A stretch of DNA of 64,000 nucleotides, from contig JAFSSE010000024.1 in the NCBI GenBank assembly GCA_017445755.1, positions 1 to 64,000 of the forward strand, given 5' to 3'. The notes below the pieces were generated by a model, which did no database searches, had not been told where the DNA came from, and saw only the letters and a list, made by a program, of their open reading frames with translations. This DNA comes from Bacteroidales bacterium (GTDB lineage: Bacteria > Bacteroidota > Bacteroidia > Bacteroidales > UBA932). Shown here piece by piece: positions 48,078-58,139 of the stretch. Numbering within the stretch: position 1 is the stretch's first letter; every line of letters begins with the position of its first letter. The position numbers and the translations under genes were made by a program.

Positions 48078-50498
48078 ATGACTTATCTATTTGAAATCCG
48101 ATACGAAACCCATTGGGGGGAAGAACTTAAGATGAAGGTCGGGAAGAAGCTTCTCGACATGGAATACGCCGGGGAAGGACTTTGGAAGAAAACGCTGAAA
48201 GCGAGCGAAATCAAGTCTCCTTATTCCTATGTCCTCTGCGCCGGGGATGGAATTATCAGGACCGAGTGGCGGAGCCATGTCCTGCCGCCAGTCAGCGGAA
48301 GGACGGTACAGATCCGCGACCGCTGGCAGGAGCGTCCCGTAAACTCCCCGTTCTGGTCTTCCGCCTTTACCGATGTCATTTTCCGCCGGGAAGGAGGGAA
48401 ATCCTTCCGGAATCCCGGCGAAGCCCTGGTCGAAAAGGGCAACCTCATCCTCGAAGTGGCTTTCCCGGAAGTCCGCCCGGGGGAAGCCGTCGGAGTTGTC
48501 GGCAGCTGGGACGAGTGGGATACCGTCCGCGTGATGGACGACAACCGCTTCCCCTACTGGAGGGTGGAAGTCCCCGTTTCCGGCCCGGTGGAGTACAAGT
48601 ATGTGCTCGTCGACCCGGAAAAGGAAGAGATTAAAGAGTGGGAAAAGGGGCCGAACCGGACCCTTGAGGTGGACGGAAAAACCATCCAGGTTATCCGGAC
48701 CGATGTTCCCTCCTTCGGAACCCTGCCGTGGAGGGGCGCCGGTACGGCGGTTCCGGTTTTCTCACTGAGGACCGAAGACAGCTTCGGAGTCGGAGAGTTC
48801 CATGACCTGAAGAAAATGGTCGACTGGGCCGTTGCAACGGGCCAGAATGTCATTCAGATACTCCCTGTCAACGACACTTCCATGACCGGGACATGGCAGG
48901 ATTCATATCCATACAATGCCGTCAGTTCCTTCGCCCTCCACCCCCAGTTCATCCACCTGCCCGATGCCGGCGTACGCAGGGACAAGGCGTACAAGGCCCT
49001 CCAGGCCGAGCTCAACGCCCTCCCGCAAATTGACTACGAAAGGGTCAACAGCGAGAAAAAACGCCTCCTGAAAAAGGTCTTTGCGGCGAAATGGCCCGAA
49101 ATAGAGGCCTCTCCGGAGTATAGCGGCTTCCTGAAAGAGAACAAAGAATGGCTAATTCCCTTCGCCGTTTTCTCTGCCCTGAAGGATGAAAAGGGTACTC
49201 CGGATTTCACAAAGTGGGGCAGGGAGGCAAAATACAGTCCCCGCCTTGCCGCCTCATATCACAAGGCACATAAGGAAGAGGTCGATTTCTATCTCTTCGA
49301 ACAGTACCTTCTGGATGTCCAGCTGAAGGATGCTGTCCGCTATGCCCACAGGCGGGGCGTCGTCCTGAAGGGCGACCTTCCGATAGGGGTCAGCCGGACA
49401 AGCGCTGACGCCTGGACGGAACCGGATCTTTTCAACCTCGATTCCCAGGCGGGAGCGCCGCCGGACGCGTTTTCGACTGACGGCCAGAACTGGGGCTTCC
49501 CGACATATAACTGGGAGAGGATGGAAGAAACCGGCTTTGACTGGTGGAAACGGCGTCTTAAGAAGATGAACGAGTATTTCGACGCCTACCGTATAGATCA
49601 TATCCTCGGCTTTTTCCGCATCTGGGAGATCCCCTACGGAATAAAAAGCGGCCTTCTCGGCCACTTCTCCCCGGCACTTCCCTACTCCGGAGAAGAGCTG
49701 CAGCACATGGGCTTCGACGCCCCTGCCCTTTCCCGTCCCGGCGTATCGGAAACCGATGTCCTTTTCGTCGAAGATCCCAGGAAGAAGGGATATTACCATC
49801 CCAGGATCTCCGCAGTGGATACTCCCCGCTTCCAGTCGCTGTCCAGGGAGAGCCAGGACAGGTTCCGCTCTCTCCATGACGACTTCTTCTACCGCCGTCA
49901 CAACAGTTTCTGGAAGGAATCCGCCTACCGGAAACTCCCGTCCCTTCTACGCTCCTCAGGTATGCTTTCCTGCGGAGAGGACCTCGGAATGATTCCCGCC
50001 TGCGTTCCTGAAACCATGGACGACCTTACCATTCTTTCGCTTGAAATCCAGCGGATGCCAAAGGATGTCCATGTGGAATTTGCGAGGACAGAACTCTATC
50101 CGTACCCCTGCGTATGCGCAACCGGGACCCATGACACCTCGCCGCTACGCGCCTGGTGGGAAGAAGACCGCGCCTCGACGCAGCGCTTCTACAACGAGAT
50201 TCTCGGCTGCGACGGTGACGCGCCGTACTTCTGCGAACCATGGATAGCGGAAAGGATTGTTTCCCAGCATCTTAAGTCCCCCGCCATGCTTGCCGTGCTG
50301 CCTCTCCAGGACTGGCTGGCAATCGACGGCGAGGTCCGATACAACGGAAACCCCGCCGACGAGAGAATCAATATTCCGGCTAATCCGCGCCACTACTGGC
50401 GCTACCGGATGCACTGCACCCTGGAATCCCTGCTGGAGAACACAGCCCTCAGCGCCCGCATCCGCGGCCTTGTCGCCGCCTCCGCCCGCGGGCGCTAG
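48078..50498 (+). CDS. malQ: 4-alpha-glucanotransferase (amylomaltase) with N-terminal CBM20-like modules
   Basis: 806 residues. Two CBM20-like starch-binding modules occupy ~1-105 and ~115-215 (GEAVGVVGSWDEWDTVRVMDDNRFPYWRVEVPV). A GH77 domain fills the rest: GDLPIGVSRTSADAW, the nucleophile Asp in YRIDHILGFFRIWEIPYG, Glu in CGEDLGMIP, and ATGTHDTSPLRAWW. It disproportionates maltodextrins in the cytoplasm, releasing glucose, and complements the surface starch system encoded ~10 kb upstream. Confidence 0.95.
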   Translation: MTYLFEIRYETHWGEELKMKVGKKLLDMEYAGEGLWKKTLKASEIKSPYSYVLCAGDGIIRTEWRSHVLPPVSGRTVQIRDRWQERPVNSPFWSSAFTDVIFRREGGKSFRNPGEALVEKGNLILEVAFPEVRPGEAVGVVGSWDEWDTVRVMDDNRFPYWRVEVPVSGPVEYKYVLVDPEKEEIKEWEKGPNRTLEVDGKTIQVIRTDVPSFGTLPWRGAGTAVPVFSLRTEDSFGVGEFHDLKKMVDWAVATGQNVIQILPVNDTSMTGTWQDSYPYNAVSSFALHPQFIHLPDAGVRRDKAYKALQAELNALPQIDYERVNSEKKRLLKKVFAAKWPEIEASPEYSGFLKENKEWLIPFAVFSALKDEKGTPDFTKWGREAKYSPRLAASYHKAHKEEVDFYLFEQYLLDVQLKDAVRYAHRRGVVLKGDLPIGVSRTSADAWTEPDLFNLDSQAGAPPDAFSTDGQNWGFPTYNWERMEETGFDWWKRRLKKMNEYFDAYRIDHILGFFRIWEIPYGIKSGLLGHFSPALPYSGEELQHMGFDAPALSRPGVSETDVLFVEDPRKKGYYHPRISAVDTPRFQSLSRESQDRFRSLHDDFFYRRHNSFWKESAYRKLPSLLRSSGMLSCGEDLGMIPACVPETMDDLTILSLEIQRMPKDVHVEFARTELYPYPCVCATGTHDTSPLRAWWEEDRASTQRFYNEILGCDGDAPYFCEPWIAERIVSQHLKSPAMLAVLPLQDWLAIDGEVRYNGNPADERINIPANPRHYWRYRMHCTLESLLENTALSARIRGLVAASARGR

Positions 50499-50504
50499 GC
50501 CCTC

Positions 50505-53500
50505 CTACAGCACGGGCTGCAGGAGGAACCAGAAGGAGAGCTCGGAAGAAGGTTTGATGCGGTAGGGTTCCATCATCCAACGGCCCCATGAATTTATACC
50601 GCCGACACCGGCCTGGCGCGACTCAAATGTCACCCAGGTAGTTCCGTTATAACGGTCATTCTCAAAGGCGAGGGGCTTCAGCGAGAGGGAGTGGAGAGGA
50701 GCCCCTTCCTGGACATTGGATGTATTGGGGCGGTAAGGTGTACCGTCTTTGGTGAAATCCAACTGCTCCTGGGAGAAAGGCAGGGCTGCAGCGGAGAAAT
50801 CCGCGCTGAGGATTGCAATCCCGCTTCCGGAAGGATCCAGGACCTTGAAGGAGCGGAGACCGGAATGGGTACCGCTCTCCTGGGAACGGACATAACCGTA
50901 ATGGTACTGGTCCTCAACCCGTTGGACATAGTGGCCGAAGAGGGCGCCGGAGCGGCGGTCCTCATAATTTTCCCACGGGCCGTAACCGACAAAATCGACA
51001 GTGGAGAACTCTCCTCCCATCGCAAGGCGCATTCCGAAACGGAACATCGGAGGCATCTGGTCAAGACCCTCAGTGTCCTTAAGGAACTCATGGATCGCCA
51101 GGGTTCCGTCCGCGAGGACGAAGTATTCGAGCACAACGACAGCCGAGCCGACCGGGGCGAATTCAGTCCGGATTACATCACCTTCGCCGCGGGTCACCGA
51201 AGCCGCCTTCCACTCTGGATACTGCCATACGGCCCACTTGCGGTTCAGCTTGGCACCCATGTCATTTTCGACGACGGCACGGCCGGTATTCGGAAGAAGC
51301 GGGGCCTTCAGAAGCTGCCTGCCGTTAACCTGATAAGAAGTAAGCACACCATTTACGATATCCGCACTCCAGGTCGCAGGACGGGGGGAAGCGACTCCGG
51401 GAACGATTCTCGTACCGGAGAAGCGGTATCCGCCGGGGATGTTCTCCAGGCGCGGCTTCTCGGCAAGTTGCCTGATGGCGGTGGCCTCCGGGCCGTCATA
51501 GACCTTCATCTGGTCGTAGGCGACTTCCTCGCCGGCATCCTGGAGGGCAGTAGCGTCCTTAAGCACATAACTGACTGTCAGATAATTGTCTTCTCCAGGG
51601 AGATAATCCTTTCCGGACAGACCGAGGAAGACGGAAACCCTGCCCTGCGGGGCACAGGCAATACGGTCGACCGAACCGGTCCGAAGAACCCGTCCACCGG
51701 CTTCAAGCTTCCATTCCAGGCGGTACGGGGAAAGGTCCGTAAAGAAATTCTCATTGAAAATCTCCACCTTACCGTCTCCGAGCCAGCGCGTATGGATATT
51801 CCTGTACTGGTAGCGGACCTCGTAGGCATGGGGATGATAGCTCCTGTCGGAAGCGACAATGCCGTTGCAGTTGAAAGATCCGTCGGAGGCGTCATAGTCG
51901 TTGAAGTCGCCGCCGAAAGTCCAGATATGGTCCACCCCGAACTTCTTCGGATCAACCGGCCACCAGAGCGCCTGGTCGGCAAAATCCCAGATAAAACCGC
52001 CCTGGTATTCCGGGTACTTCCTGACAAGGTCCCAGTACTCCTTGAAATTACCCATTGAGTTCCCCATGGCATGGGCATACTCACACTGGATAAGGGGCTT
52101 AGGAGGATCATTTTCAAGGTAGTTAACACACTCCTCCGGAGTATGGTACATCGGGCAGAATATGTCCGTGTTCCTCTCCAGTTCGGCCCGTTCGTACTGC
52201 ACCGGACGGGTCGGGTCATAGGCCTTGATCCAGTCATAGCAGGCAACGAAATTGGTCCCGTTGCCGGCCTCGTTGCCAAGACTCCAGACAATGATGGAAG
52301 GATGGTTGATGTCACGCTGAACCATGCGGCGGTCACGGGCGAGATGGGCCTGGAGGAAGTCTTCCCGGTTTGCAAGCGTCTTGTCCGGAGAATAGCCCAT
52401 TCCATGGGACTCGATATTCCCTTCATCGACCACATAGATGCCATAGCGGTCGCAGAGGTCGTACCAGAGGGGGTCATTGGGATAGTGGGAAGTCCTGACC
52501 GCATTGATATTCAGTCTCTTAAAGATACGGATATCCTCTATCATGTCCTCCTCCGAGACTATATAACCGCGGTAGGGACTGAGCTCATGGCGGTCCGTAC
52601 CCTTGATGAGAACCGCCTTTCCGTTTACAAGGAGCTGGGAAGAGCGGATCTGGACGGTCCTGAAGCCGAAGGTTACTTCCGCGGACTCACAGACGCGCTT
52701 GCGGTCGGATGCGACGACGCGGAGACGATACAGGTTCGGCTCTTCGGCGGACCAGAGTTTCGGAGTTGCAACCGTCTTTTCTGCCTTCAGAAGCACGTTT
52801 CCGGTCTCTGAAACCTCATATCTCCTTGGAACGGGAATCTGGAAAGAGGAAACCTCTTTTCCGGAAGGATCTATTACAGAACACTCAACCCTGGTTACTC
52901 CCGGGGTCACCTCCGCCGACAGGGTCATGGTCCCGTTCATCGCGCCGGCGACATGGATATCCTCTATCCTCCTTTCGGGACGGGAATAGACATAGGTGTC
53001 GCGAGAGAGACCGCAGAAACGCCAGAAATCCTGGTCCTCCAGATACGTGCCGTCGCACCAGCGGAAGATCTCAAGGGCAACGAGGTTCTCCTCCCCGGGA
53101 CGGACATAGCGGGTAATGTCGAAACGGGCTTCGAGCTTGCTGTCCTGGCTGTATCCGACCTCCTTGCCGTTAATCCAGACCCGGACGTTGGAAGTTGCAG
53201 AACCGATGCAGAGGACAATCTGGCGGCCCTTCCAAGAAGACGGGACGGAGAAGGTCCTTCGATACTCGCCGACGTGGTTATGCTCCGAAGGAACAATAGG
53301 AGGGTTGTTCGTATAATGGCCTCGCCAGGCATAGCCATAATTGACATAAAGAGGATCGCCGTAGCCCTCAAGCTCCCACAGCCCCGGGACGGGCATGTCA
53401 TCCCATGAAGCGTCGTTGAACTGGATCTTCTCGAAGCCAGGGACGCGGCCCGAAGGGTTCTCACACCAGTGGAATTTCCATACGCCGTTCAGCGTCAGGG

Positions 53501-53642
53501 TTTCCTGCTGTTCTGGAACGAAAGTGGCCCTCATAGGGAGGCGGTTCTCCTCGAACACTCCCGGGTTCTGCCAGTCTTCAGCGGCAAAAAGGGCTCCTGC
53601 AGACAGCAGGGCGGCAAAAATGGTAATCAGTTTCAGTTTCAT
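50505..53642 (-). CDS. Secreted GH2 beta-galactosidase
   Basis: 1045 residues with a signal peptide (MKLKLITIFAALLSAGALFA). The domain order is LacZ-like: sugar-binding domain (~45-220), immunoglobulin-like (~225-335), barrel (~340-630), a further beta domain, and the C-terminal beta-sandwich (Bgal small chain). The acid/base Glu 458 is in SLGNEAGNG and the nucleophile Glu 521 in IQCEYAHAMGNS. As a periplasmic enzyme it may cut beta-galactosides or related glycans. It is the last gene of the Bat gene run, 11 bases after the phosphoesterase stop. Confidence 0.93.
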   Translation of the reverse strand: MKLKLITIFAALLSAGALFAAEDWQNPGVFEENRLPMRATFVPEQQETLTLNGVWKFHWCENPSGRVPGFEKIQFNDASWDDMPVPGLWELEGYGDPLYVNYGYAWRGHYTNNPPIVPSEHNHVGEYRRTFSVPSSWKGRQIVLCIGSATSNVRVWINGKEVGYSQDSKLEARFDITRYVRPGEENLVALEIFRWCDGTYLEDQDFWRFCGLSRDTYVYSRPERRIEDIHVAGAMNGTMTLSAEVTPGVTRVECSVIDPSGKEVSSFQIPVPRRYEVSETGNVLLKAEKTVATPKLWSAEEPNLYRLRVVASDRKRVCESAEVTFGFRTVQIRSSQLLVNGKAVLIKGTDRHELSPYRGYIVSEEDMIEDIRIFKRLNINAVRTSHYPNDPLWYDLCDRYGIYVVDEGNIESHGMGYSPDKTLANREDFLQAHLARDRRMVQRDINHPSIIVWSLGNEAGNGTNFVACYDWIKAYDPTRPVQYERAELERNTDIFCPMYHTPEECVNYLENDPPKPLIQCEYAHAMGNSMGNFKEYWDLVRKYPEYQGGFIWDFADQALWWPVDPKKFGVDHIWTFGGDFNDYDASDGSFNCNGIVASDRSYHPHAYEVRYQYRNIHTRWLGDGKVEIFNENFFTDLSPYRLEWKLEAGGRVLRTGSVDRIACAPQGRVSVFLGLSGKDYLPGEDNYLTVSYVLKDATALQDAGEEVAYDQMKVYDGPEATAIRQLAEKPRLENIPGGYRFSGTRIVPGVASPRPATWSADIVNGVLTSYQVNGRQLLKAPLLPNTGRAVVENDMGAKLNRKWAVWQYPEWKAASVTRGEGDVIRTEFAPVGSAVVVLEYFVLADGTLAIHEFLKDTEGLDQMPPMFRFGMRLAMGGEFSTVDFVGYGPWENYEDRRSGALFGHYVQRVEDQYHYGYVRSQESGTHSGLRSFKVLDPSGSGIAILSADFSAAALPFSQEQLDFTKDGTPYRPNTSNVQEGAPLHSLSLKPLAFENDRYNGTTWVTFESRQAGVGGINSWGRWMMEPYRIKPSSELSFWFLLQPVL

Positions 53643-53653
53643 ATCGTGGTAGT

Positions 53654-55513
53654 TTAGAATTCAAGAAGGGTTATGACTCCGTCCATGGTAGAAGCTAGGA
53701 TGCGTCGTCTTCCGGACGGGGCGGGAACCTCGAGCATCGGGTTTACAAGGGCTATTGAGATTTTATGCGCCCAGAGCAAGGAGCCGTCTTCGGAAGAGAA
53801 GGCAAGCAGATTTCCCTTGTCGGTCGGGTACAAGACCGCGGAACCGACCTCCAGTATCGATGAGCAGCCGATTTCGTAGCCGGCTCCTGTCTCGACGGAC
53901 CATTTTTTGGACCCGTCCTCAGCATTGAAAGCGAAAAGACGATGCCACATGGACTTCGTATAGACGGTTTCTCCGTCGCCGGAAAGACCTATCGCCTCGC
54001 GGGCGCAGGCGGGATGTTCCACAACAGTTTCCCCCGTCTTTGCATCGATTACATACATGCTCCGGTCCGGAACAGCAATGAAAATCTTCCCATGGGATTT
54101 CACGGGCCAGACGGCGGCTGGAGAGTACATCCGGGACGGCTTTTTGCACTGCCAGACCCACTGAAGCTCTCCGGTTTTCGTATCGAGGGAATAGAGCCGG
54201 TTGGCCCATGATCCGAAAACGACCTGGTCCTCGTCCACATAGGCACGGCACTCCACGAATCCCTCAACATTGTCAAAGGTCCAGACCGGTTTACCGCTGC
54301 GCAGTTTCAGGGCACGGAAAACGCCGTCAGAGGCGCCCACAAAGACCTTTCCGTCGAGGATAACCGGAGATGCGAGAACGGATTTTGCGGCCCTCTGGAT
54401 CCAGATGGTCTTCCCGGTCGAGGCATTCAGTCCGTAGATCGAGCCGTCGGCACAGCCGAACACGAGATATTTTCCGGAGACGGCAGGGGTCGAGAAAATC
54501 TTCCCCGGAAAGAGTCTTTCCCATATTTCCTTCCCGTCATCGAGACGGACCGCCTTCACAAAACCGGAGGCGGTTGTATAATAAACCACGCCATCCTTCC
54601 TTGCAAAACCGGCGACCACATTGCTCTTCTCCCGGATTTTCCATATCTCCCGGACGGAGGGATATTTCTCGTTCACATCGTACCTCATCCACGGGTAGGA
54701 GTCCGGGAACCCGTCGGCGTCATAGCGGACCGTATCCGCAACCGGCTCAAGCCGACGTCCATACCAGGGCTCCATCTGGACTGCCGTATGGGGGAAGAGA
54801 CGGCGTTCGGAAACCGAGACGCTGTCCTCATAGACAGTAAATACATTGTACCCGGCCGGCTTGGACCTGTCAGTCATGGAAGACCGGCCCAAGACCGCCG
54901 GGATTCCCTCGTAATTCAGGGCCCGGTTCTGGTGCCAGTGGCCGCCTATTTCAAAGCGTACACCTATACGTTTAAGCTCCCTGGTAACATCGAAATAATT
55001 CAGTACCGACGTGTCCTGGGGGTAGTGATTGACAAAAATGCTCTTCTTCCCGCTTTCGATGCCGCGAAGCCATTCCATGCTCTCCTGGGGCAGAAGGGCG
55101 GGAGCCATGCGCATATCCGGACCGCAGGAGCAGCCGAGAAAACGCCAGCCCTTCTCCTCAAACTCGAAGTGCTCATACCCGAAAACCTTCCTGAAAGTGT
55201 TGCATCCGCTTTCGGACCACTTGGCATCATGGTTCCCGGGAACGACATAATACCGGATTTTCAGGGAGTCGAATATCTCCTTTACGGCAACGAGCTCATC
55301 ATCGGCCCCGAAGTCGGTAATATCTCCTCCGAAAATAACGAAATCGAGATCCTCCCGGGAGTTTATATCGTCAATGCAGCGCTGGAGGTCACCTACGGAA
55401 TGGGACCCGAAGGAGAAGTGGTTGTCCGTTATGAAGGCGAAGCGAACCGGCTCTCCGGCTCTGGCAATGACCCCGGCAAGAAGGGCCAGGACAAGGAGGA
55501 TTCTTTTCATCAT
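53654..55513 (-). CDS. Secreted metallophosphoesterase fused to a PQQ-like beta-propeller
   Basis: 619 residues with a signal peptide (to ~20). The calcineurin-like phosphoesterase domain has DNH (Asp 30, His 32), GGD (Asp 64), GNHD (93-96), VNHYP and GGHWHQ. From ~300 onward, PQQ-like propeller blades are seen (KYLVFGCADGSIYGLNASTGKTIW; GKVFVGASDGVFRALKLRSGKPVW; DGETVYTKSMWHRLFAFNAEDGSKKW). It starts within the batD-batE stop (4-base overlap). It is a periplasmic phosphatase or phosphodiesterase of unknown substrate. Confidence 0.92.
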   Translation of the reverse strand: MMKRILLVLALLAGVIARAGEPVRFAFITDNHFSFGSHSVGDLQRCIDDINSREDLDFVIFGGDITDFGADDELVAVKEIFDSLKIRYYVVPGNHDAKWSESGCNTFRKVFGYEHFEFEEKGWRFLGCSCGPDMRMAPALLPQESMEWLRGIESGKKSIFVNHYPQDTSVLNYFDVTRELKRIGVRFEIGGHWHQNRALNYEGIPAVLGRSSMTDRSKPAGYNVFTVYEDSVSVSERRLFPHTAVQMEPWYGRRLEPVADTVRYDADGFPDSYPWMRYDVNEKYPSVREIWKIREKSNVVAGFARKDGVVYYTTASGFVKAVRLDDGKEIWERLFPGKIFSTPAVSGKYLVFGCADGSIYGLNASTGKTIWIQRAAKSVLASPVILDGKVFVGASDGVFRALKLRSGKPVWTFDNVEGFVECRAYVDEDQVVFGSWANRLYSLDTKTGELQWVWQCKKPSRMYSPAAVWPVKSHGKIFIAVPDRSMYVIDAKTGETVVEHPACAREAIGLSGDGETVYTKSMWHRLFAFNAEDGSKKWSVETGAGYEIGCSSILEVGSAVLYPTDKGNLLAFSSEDGSLLWAHKISIALVNPMLEVPAPSGRRRILASTMDGVITLLEF

Positions 55514-58137
55514 ATGATTTCTATGTCAGAGAGGGAAATCCATCCCTGGCGGCCGTCAGAGAGGGAAATATTGTACCATGACCCGACCGTATCGAGTATC
55601 TTTACCTTCGTCCCCTCGTGGAGGATGAAAAGGTCCTTTGCCGACTCGGACGATGGGGTGCTTTTGACCGAAGACACCGCTTTCATGACTATTGCTTCGT
55701 CACAGCGCTCGGATTCGGCCTTCTGGCTCCTTGAGAAGCCGAAACAGCAGAGCGAAAGAAGGAGCAGGACTATTCCCGTAAAGAAACCGGTCTTACGCGC
55801 ACCCGGCGAGCCCCCGAGAAGGAAAAGCAGGAGCATCGCCAGCATGGCGGCAAAGACCAGAAGCGAAAGCACCGCCCAGGTATTCGATGGAAGGAGGTAA
55901 CTCATCTTCCTTGTCCACGTCTTCAGGATGAACTCCGGAACCTCGTCGATGCGGTCCCTTGTCATGTTCCTGGCGTATTCCAGGTTGTACCTAACATCCG
56001 CCGATGAGGGGTCGAGGCGAAGGGCCCGTTCGTAGCAGAGGACTGCGCGGCCCGTCTCCCCTGCTTTCAGGTAAGCGTTTCCGGTATTATAGAGAAGGTC
56101 GGCATTCCGGATTCCGGCATCGAGAAGGGACTGCCAGGCCTCCGCGGCGGCATCCCAACGGGCAGCCGAATAGGCCTCTACACCCACGTTCCAGAGGGAA
56201 TCGGGGTAGCTCATCGGAGCGGCTTCAGACGGCTTGGGAAGAAGCATCAGAAGCGCGGCTATCAAAGCAGCGCCGCCGGCTGCGGCAGAGGAGGGTTTTT
56301 TCATGGATGAATCAATAGCGGTAATAACCTCGACGGCACGGGTATAGTGGGTATTCATGGCCTCATGGCCTGAAGAAGGGGCATAACGGGCATACTCGCA
56401 CTCGTCAAGAAGGTCCGTAAACTCCTTCGAAAGGTCTTCGGCGATGCCCCGGTCCAAAAGGGCCGCGGAGATATTCTCCTTGGTCTGGTCGGCCATATCC
56501 ATGCTCAGCTTGTCGGAAATGAAACCGAGGAGGGCCTTATGAAGCTCTTCATAAAAGGCGGTCTGGAGGTTTTCGGAGAGGAAATTCCCGGCCAGTTTAA
56601 GGCGCTTCAGGGCCATTTTTGCGGCTCCCCTGTTTTTAGTCCCGCGGACATCCGCACGGCGGGCGGCGGCCTTTCTCTCAAGGAGCCAGAGGGCAGCGGC
56701 GGCGAGGGCCATGACAATAATCAAAACCCAATACAGGGGCTTCCCGACGAGGAAACTGCTCTCATTCGAGAAATCAGGGGTCTTTGTCCTGATGAAACGG
56801 ATGTCTTCCCCGAGGTTCTTTACGCCCTTCCGGTCCACGGTAAGGACATTCCCCTCCTGCGGCTGGGATGGCGAGGCGGAAGCGCTCCCTCGCGAGACCC
56901 GAAGACGCAGGGTGTCTGTCGAAGAGGTCGAATAGCGGTGGGCGTTGACATCGTAGTAGGAAAAGCGGACGGGATCTATGGAGAATTCGCCGCTGCTTCT
57001 CGGAATAAACGGATACTCAAAGGTTTTGCTGCCGCTGGTACCGCTCTTGTCGGTATTCTGGCTGACCTTGACGTCATAGGTTTCGAAGTCCGGAGGGAAA
57101 GTAATCTTCGGGGCTTCGATCAGGGAGACGTTGCCCTTGCCGCTTATTGTCACTATTAGGGATGCGGCATCATGTGCCTTGAGGGAATCCTTGCTGAACT
57201 TGGCTGAAACTGAGAAAGTTCCTACACCGCCGCTGAAGGATGAGGGCGCTCCGGCGGGAAGGGCCGATACATTGACCGTCGCCGAGGAAGTTGCCACCCG
57301 CTTTCGGACAGTTACATATTCGTCGTCGAAGAATGAATCGAAAATGCTTCCGGTAGTCCGCCTTGCACTCCTGACATTCACCAGGCATACCAGCTCGAAG
57401 GGATCTATCGTAAGTTTACCTGTTTTCTGAGGAATAAGGACATAGCGGCGGATAAGGGCGACGTTGTAGATTTCGTCCCCGAGGGTTTCGCGGCGGAACT
57501 CTATATTGGACGGCGCCTCCACTTCCTGGCTCCAGAAACCGTTGAAAGAAGGGAACTTGGCGTTTTCAAATCCGACTATATTGGCCCGCTGGTATAGCTT
57601 CAAGGTAGCCGTTACAGGTTCTCCGACTACAACCGAAGTCCGCGACAGGGAGAGCCGCATGAAAACGTCGTCGGAAGAAACTTCCGTAGAGGATTTCGAA
57701 GAGGAGGAAGAGGAGGAAGATGCGGCTCCGCCTTTTGAGGAGGAAGACGAGGATCCGCCCACGACCTGGATGGTAAACGGTTTCGAGCCGATGGTTTCAC
57801 CCTTTACCTTTGCACTCGCGGAAGGAAGGGTAAAGGTACCTGCCTTTTTCGGCAGAAGGATATACGTAAAGGTTGTCTGGGAAGAACGGCTTGTCTTTCC
57901 GTTCACGATGCTGATGCTGGAGGAGGTTCCCTTCTGCGGACCCCAGACAAGCTGGAAATCGTCCGAAGGGGACCAGTTGAATTCACCTGGGGCATGTTCC
58001 CCTTCAACGACGAAGGCAACATTGAACCTCTCCTCGAGGCCGACCACATCCGGCGCCTCAACCCGGATGGTGTTCTGGGCGGCGACCGAAAGCGCGAAAA
58101 GCGTCGAGAGCAATGATATTATCCTGTATTTCCACAT
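55510..58137 (-). CDS. Fused BatD-BatE protein (Ig-like BatD, TPR, SH3)
   Basis: 875 residues from the ATG at 58137. The BatD part has a signal peptide, beta-sandwich repeats (~25-420) with a Ser-rich low-complexity stretch near 130-155, a membrane helix (WVLIIVMALAAAALWLLE, ~473-490) and a cytoplasmic helical region. From ~612 the sequence reads MKKPSSAAAGGAALIAALLM...AAP, an internal signal-peptide-like segment, then TPR repeats (~640-725), two membrane helices, and a bacterial SH3 domain at the end, which is BatE architecture. BatD and BatE are usually separate. Internal start at 56304 could still make BatE alone. Confidence 0.85.
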   Translation of the reverse strand: MWKYRIISLLSTLFALSVAAQNTIRVEAPDVVGLEERFNVAFVVEGEHAPGEFNWSPSDDFQLVWGPQKGTSSSISIVNGKTSRSSQTTFTYILLPKKAGTFTLPSASAKVKGETIGSKPFTIQVVGGSSSSSSKGGAASSSSSSSSKSSTEVSSDDVFMRLSLSRTSVVVGEPVTATLKLYQRANIVGFENAKFPSFNGFWSQEVEAPSNIEFRRETLGDEIYNVALIRRYVLIPQKTGKLTIDPFELVCLVNVRSARRTTGSIFDSFFDDEYVTVRKRVATSSATVNVSALPAGAPSSFSGGVGTFSVSAKFSKDSLKAHDAASLIVTISGKGNVSLIEAPKITFPPDFETYDVKVSQNTDKSGTSGSKTFEYPFIPRSSGEFSIDPVRFSYYDVNAHRYSTSSTDTLRLRVSRGSASASPSQPQEGNVLTVDRKGVKNLGEDIRFIRTKTPDFSNESSFLVGKPLYWVLIIVMALAAAALWLLERKAAARRADVRGTKNRGAAKMALKRLKLAGNFLSENLQTAFYEELHKALLGFISDKLSMDMADQTKENISAALLDRGIAEDLSKEFTDLLDECEYARYAPSSGHEAMNTHYTRAVEVITAIDSSMKKPSSAAAGGAALIAALLMLLPKPSEAAPMSYPDSLWNVGVEAYSAARWDAAAEAWQSLLDAGIRNADLLYNTGNAYLKAGETGRAVLCYERALRLDPSSADVRYNLEYARNMTRDRIDEVPEFILKTWTRKMSYLLPSNTWAVLSLLVFAAMLAMLLLFLLGGSPGARKTGFFTGIVLLLLSLCCFGFSRSQKAESERCDEAIVMKAVSSVKSTPSSESAKDLFILHEGTKVKILDTVGSWYNISLSDGRQGWISLSDIEII

Positions 58138-58139
58138 AG

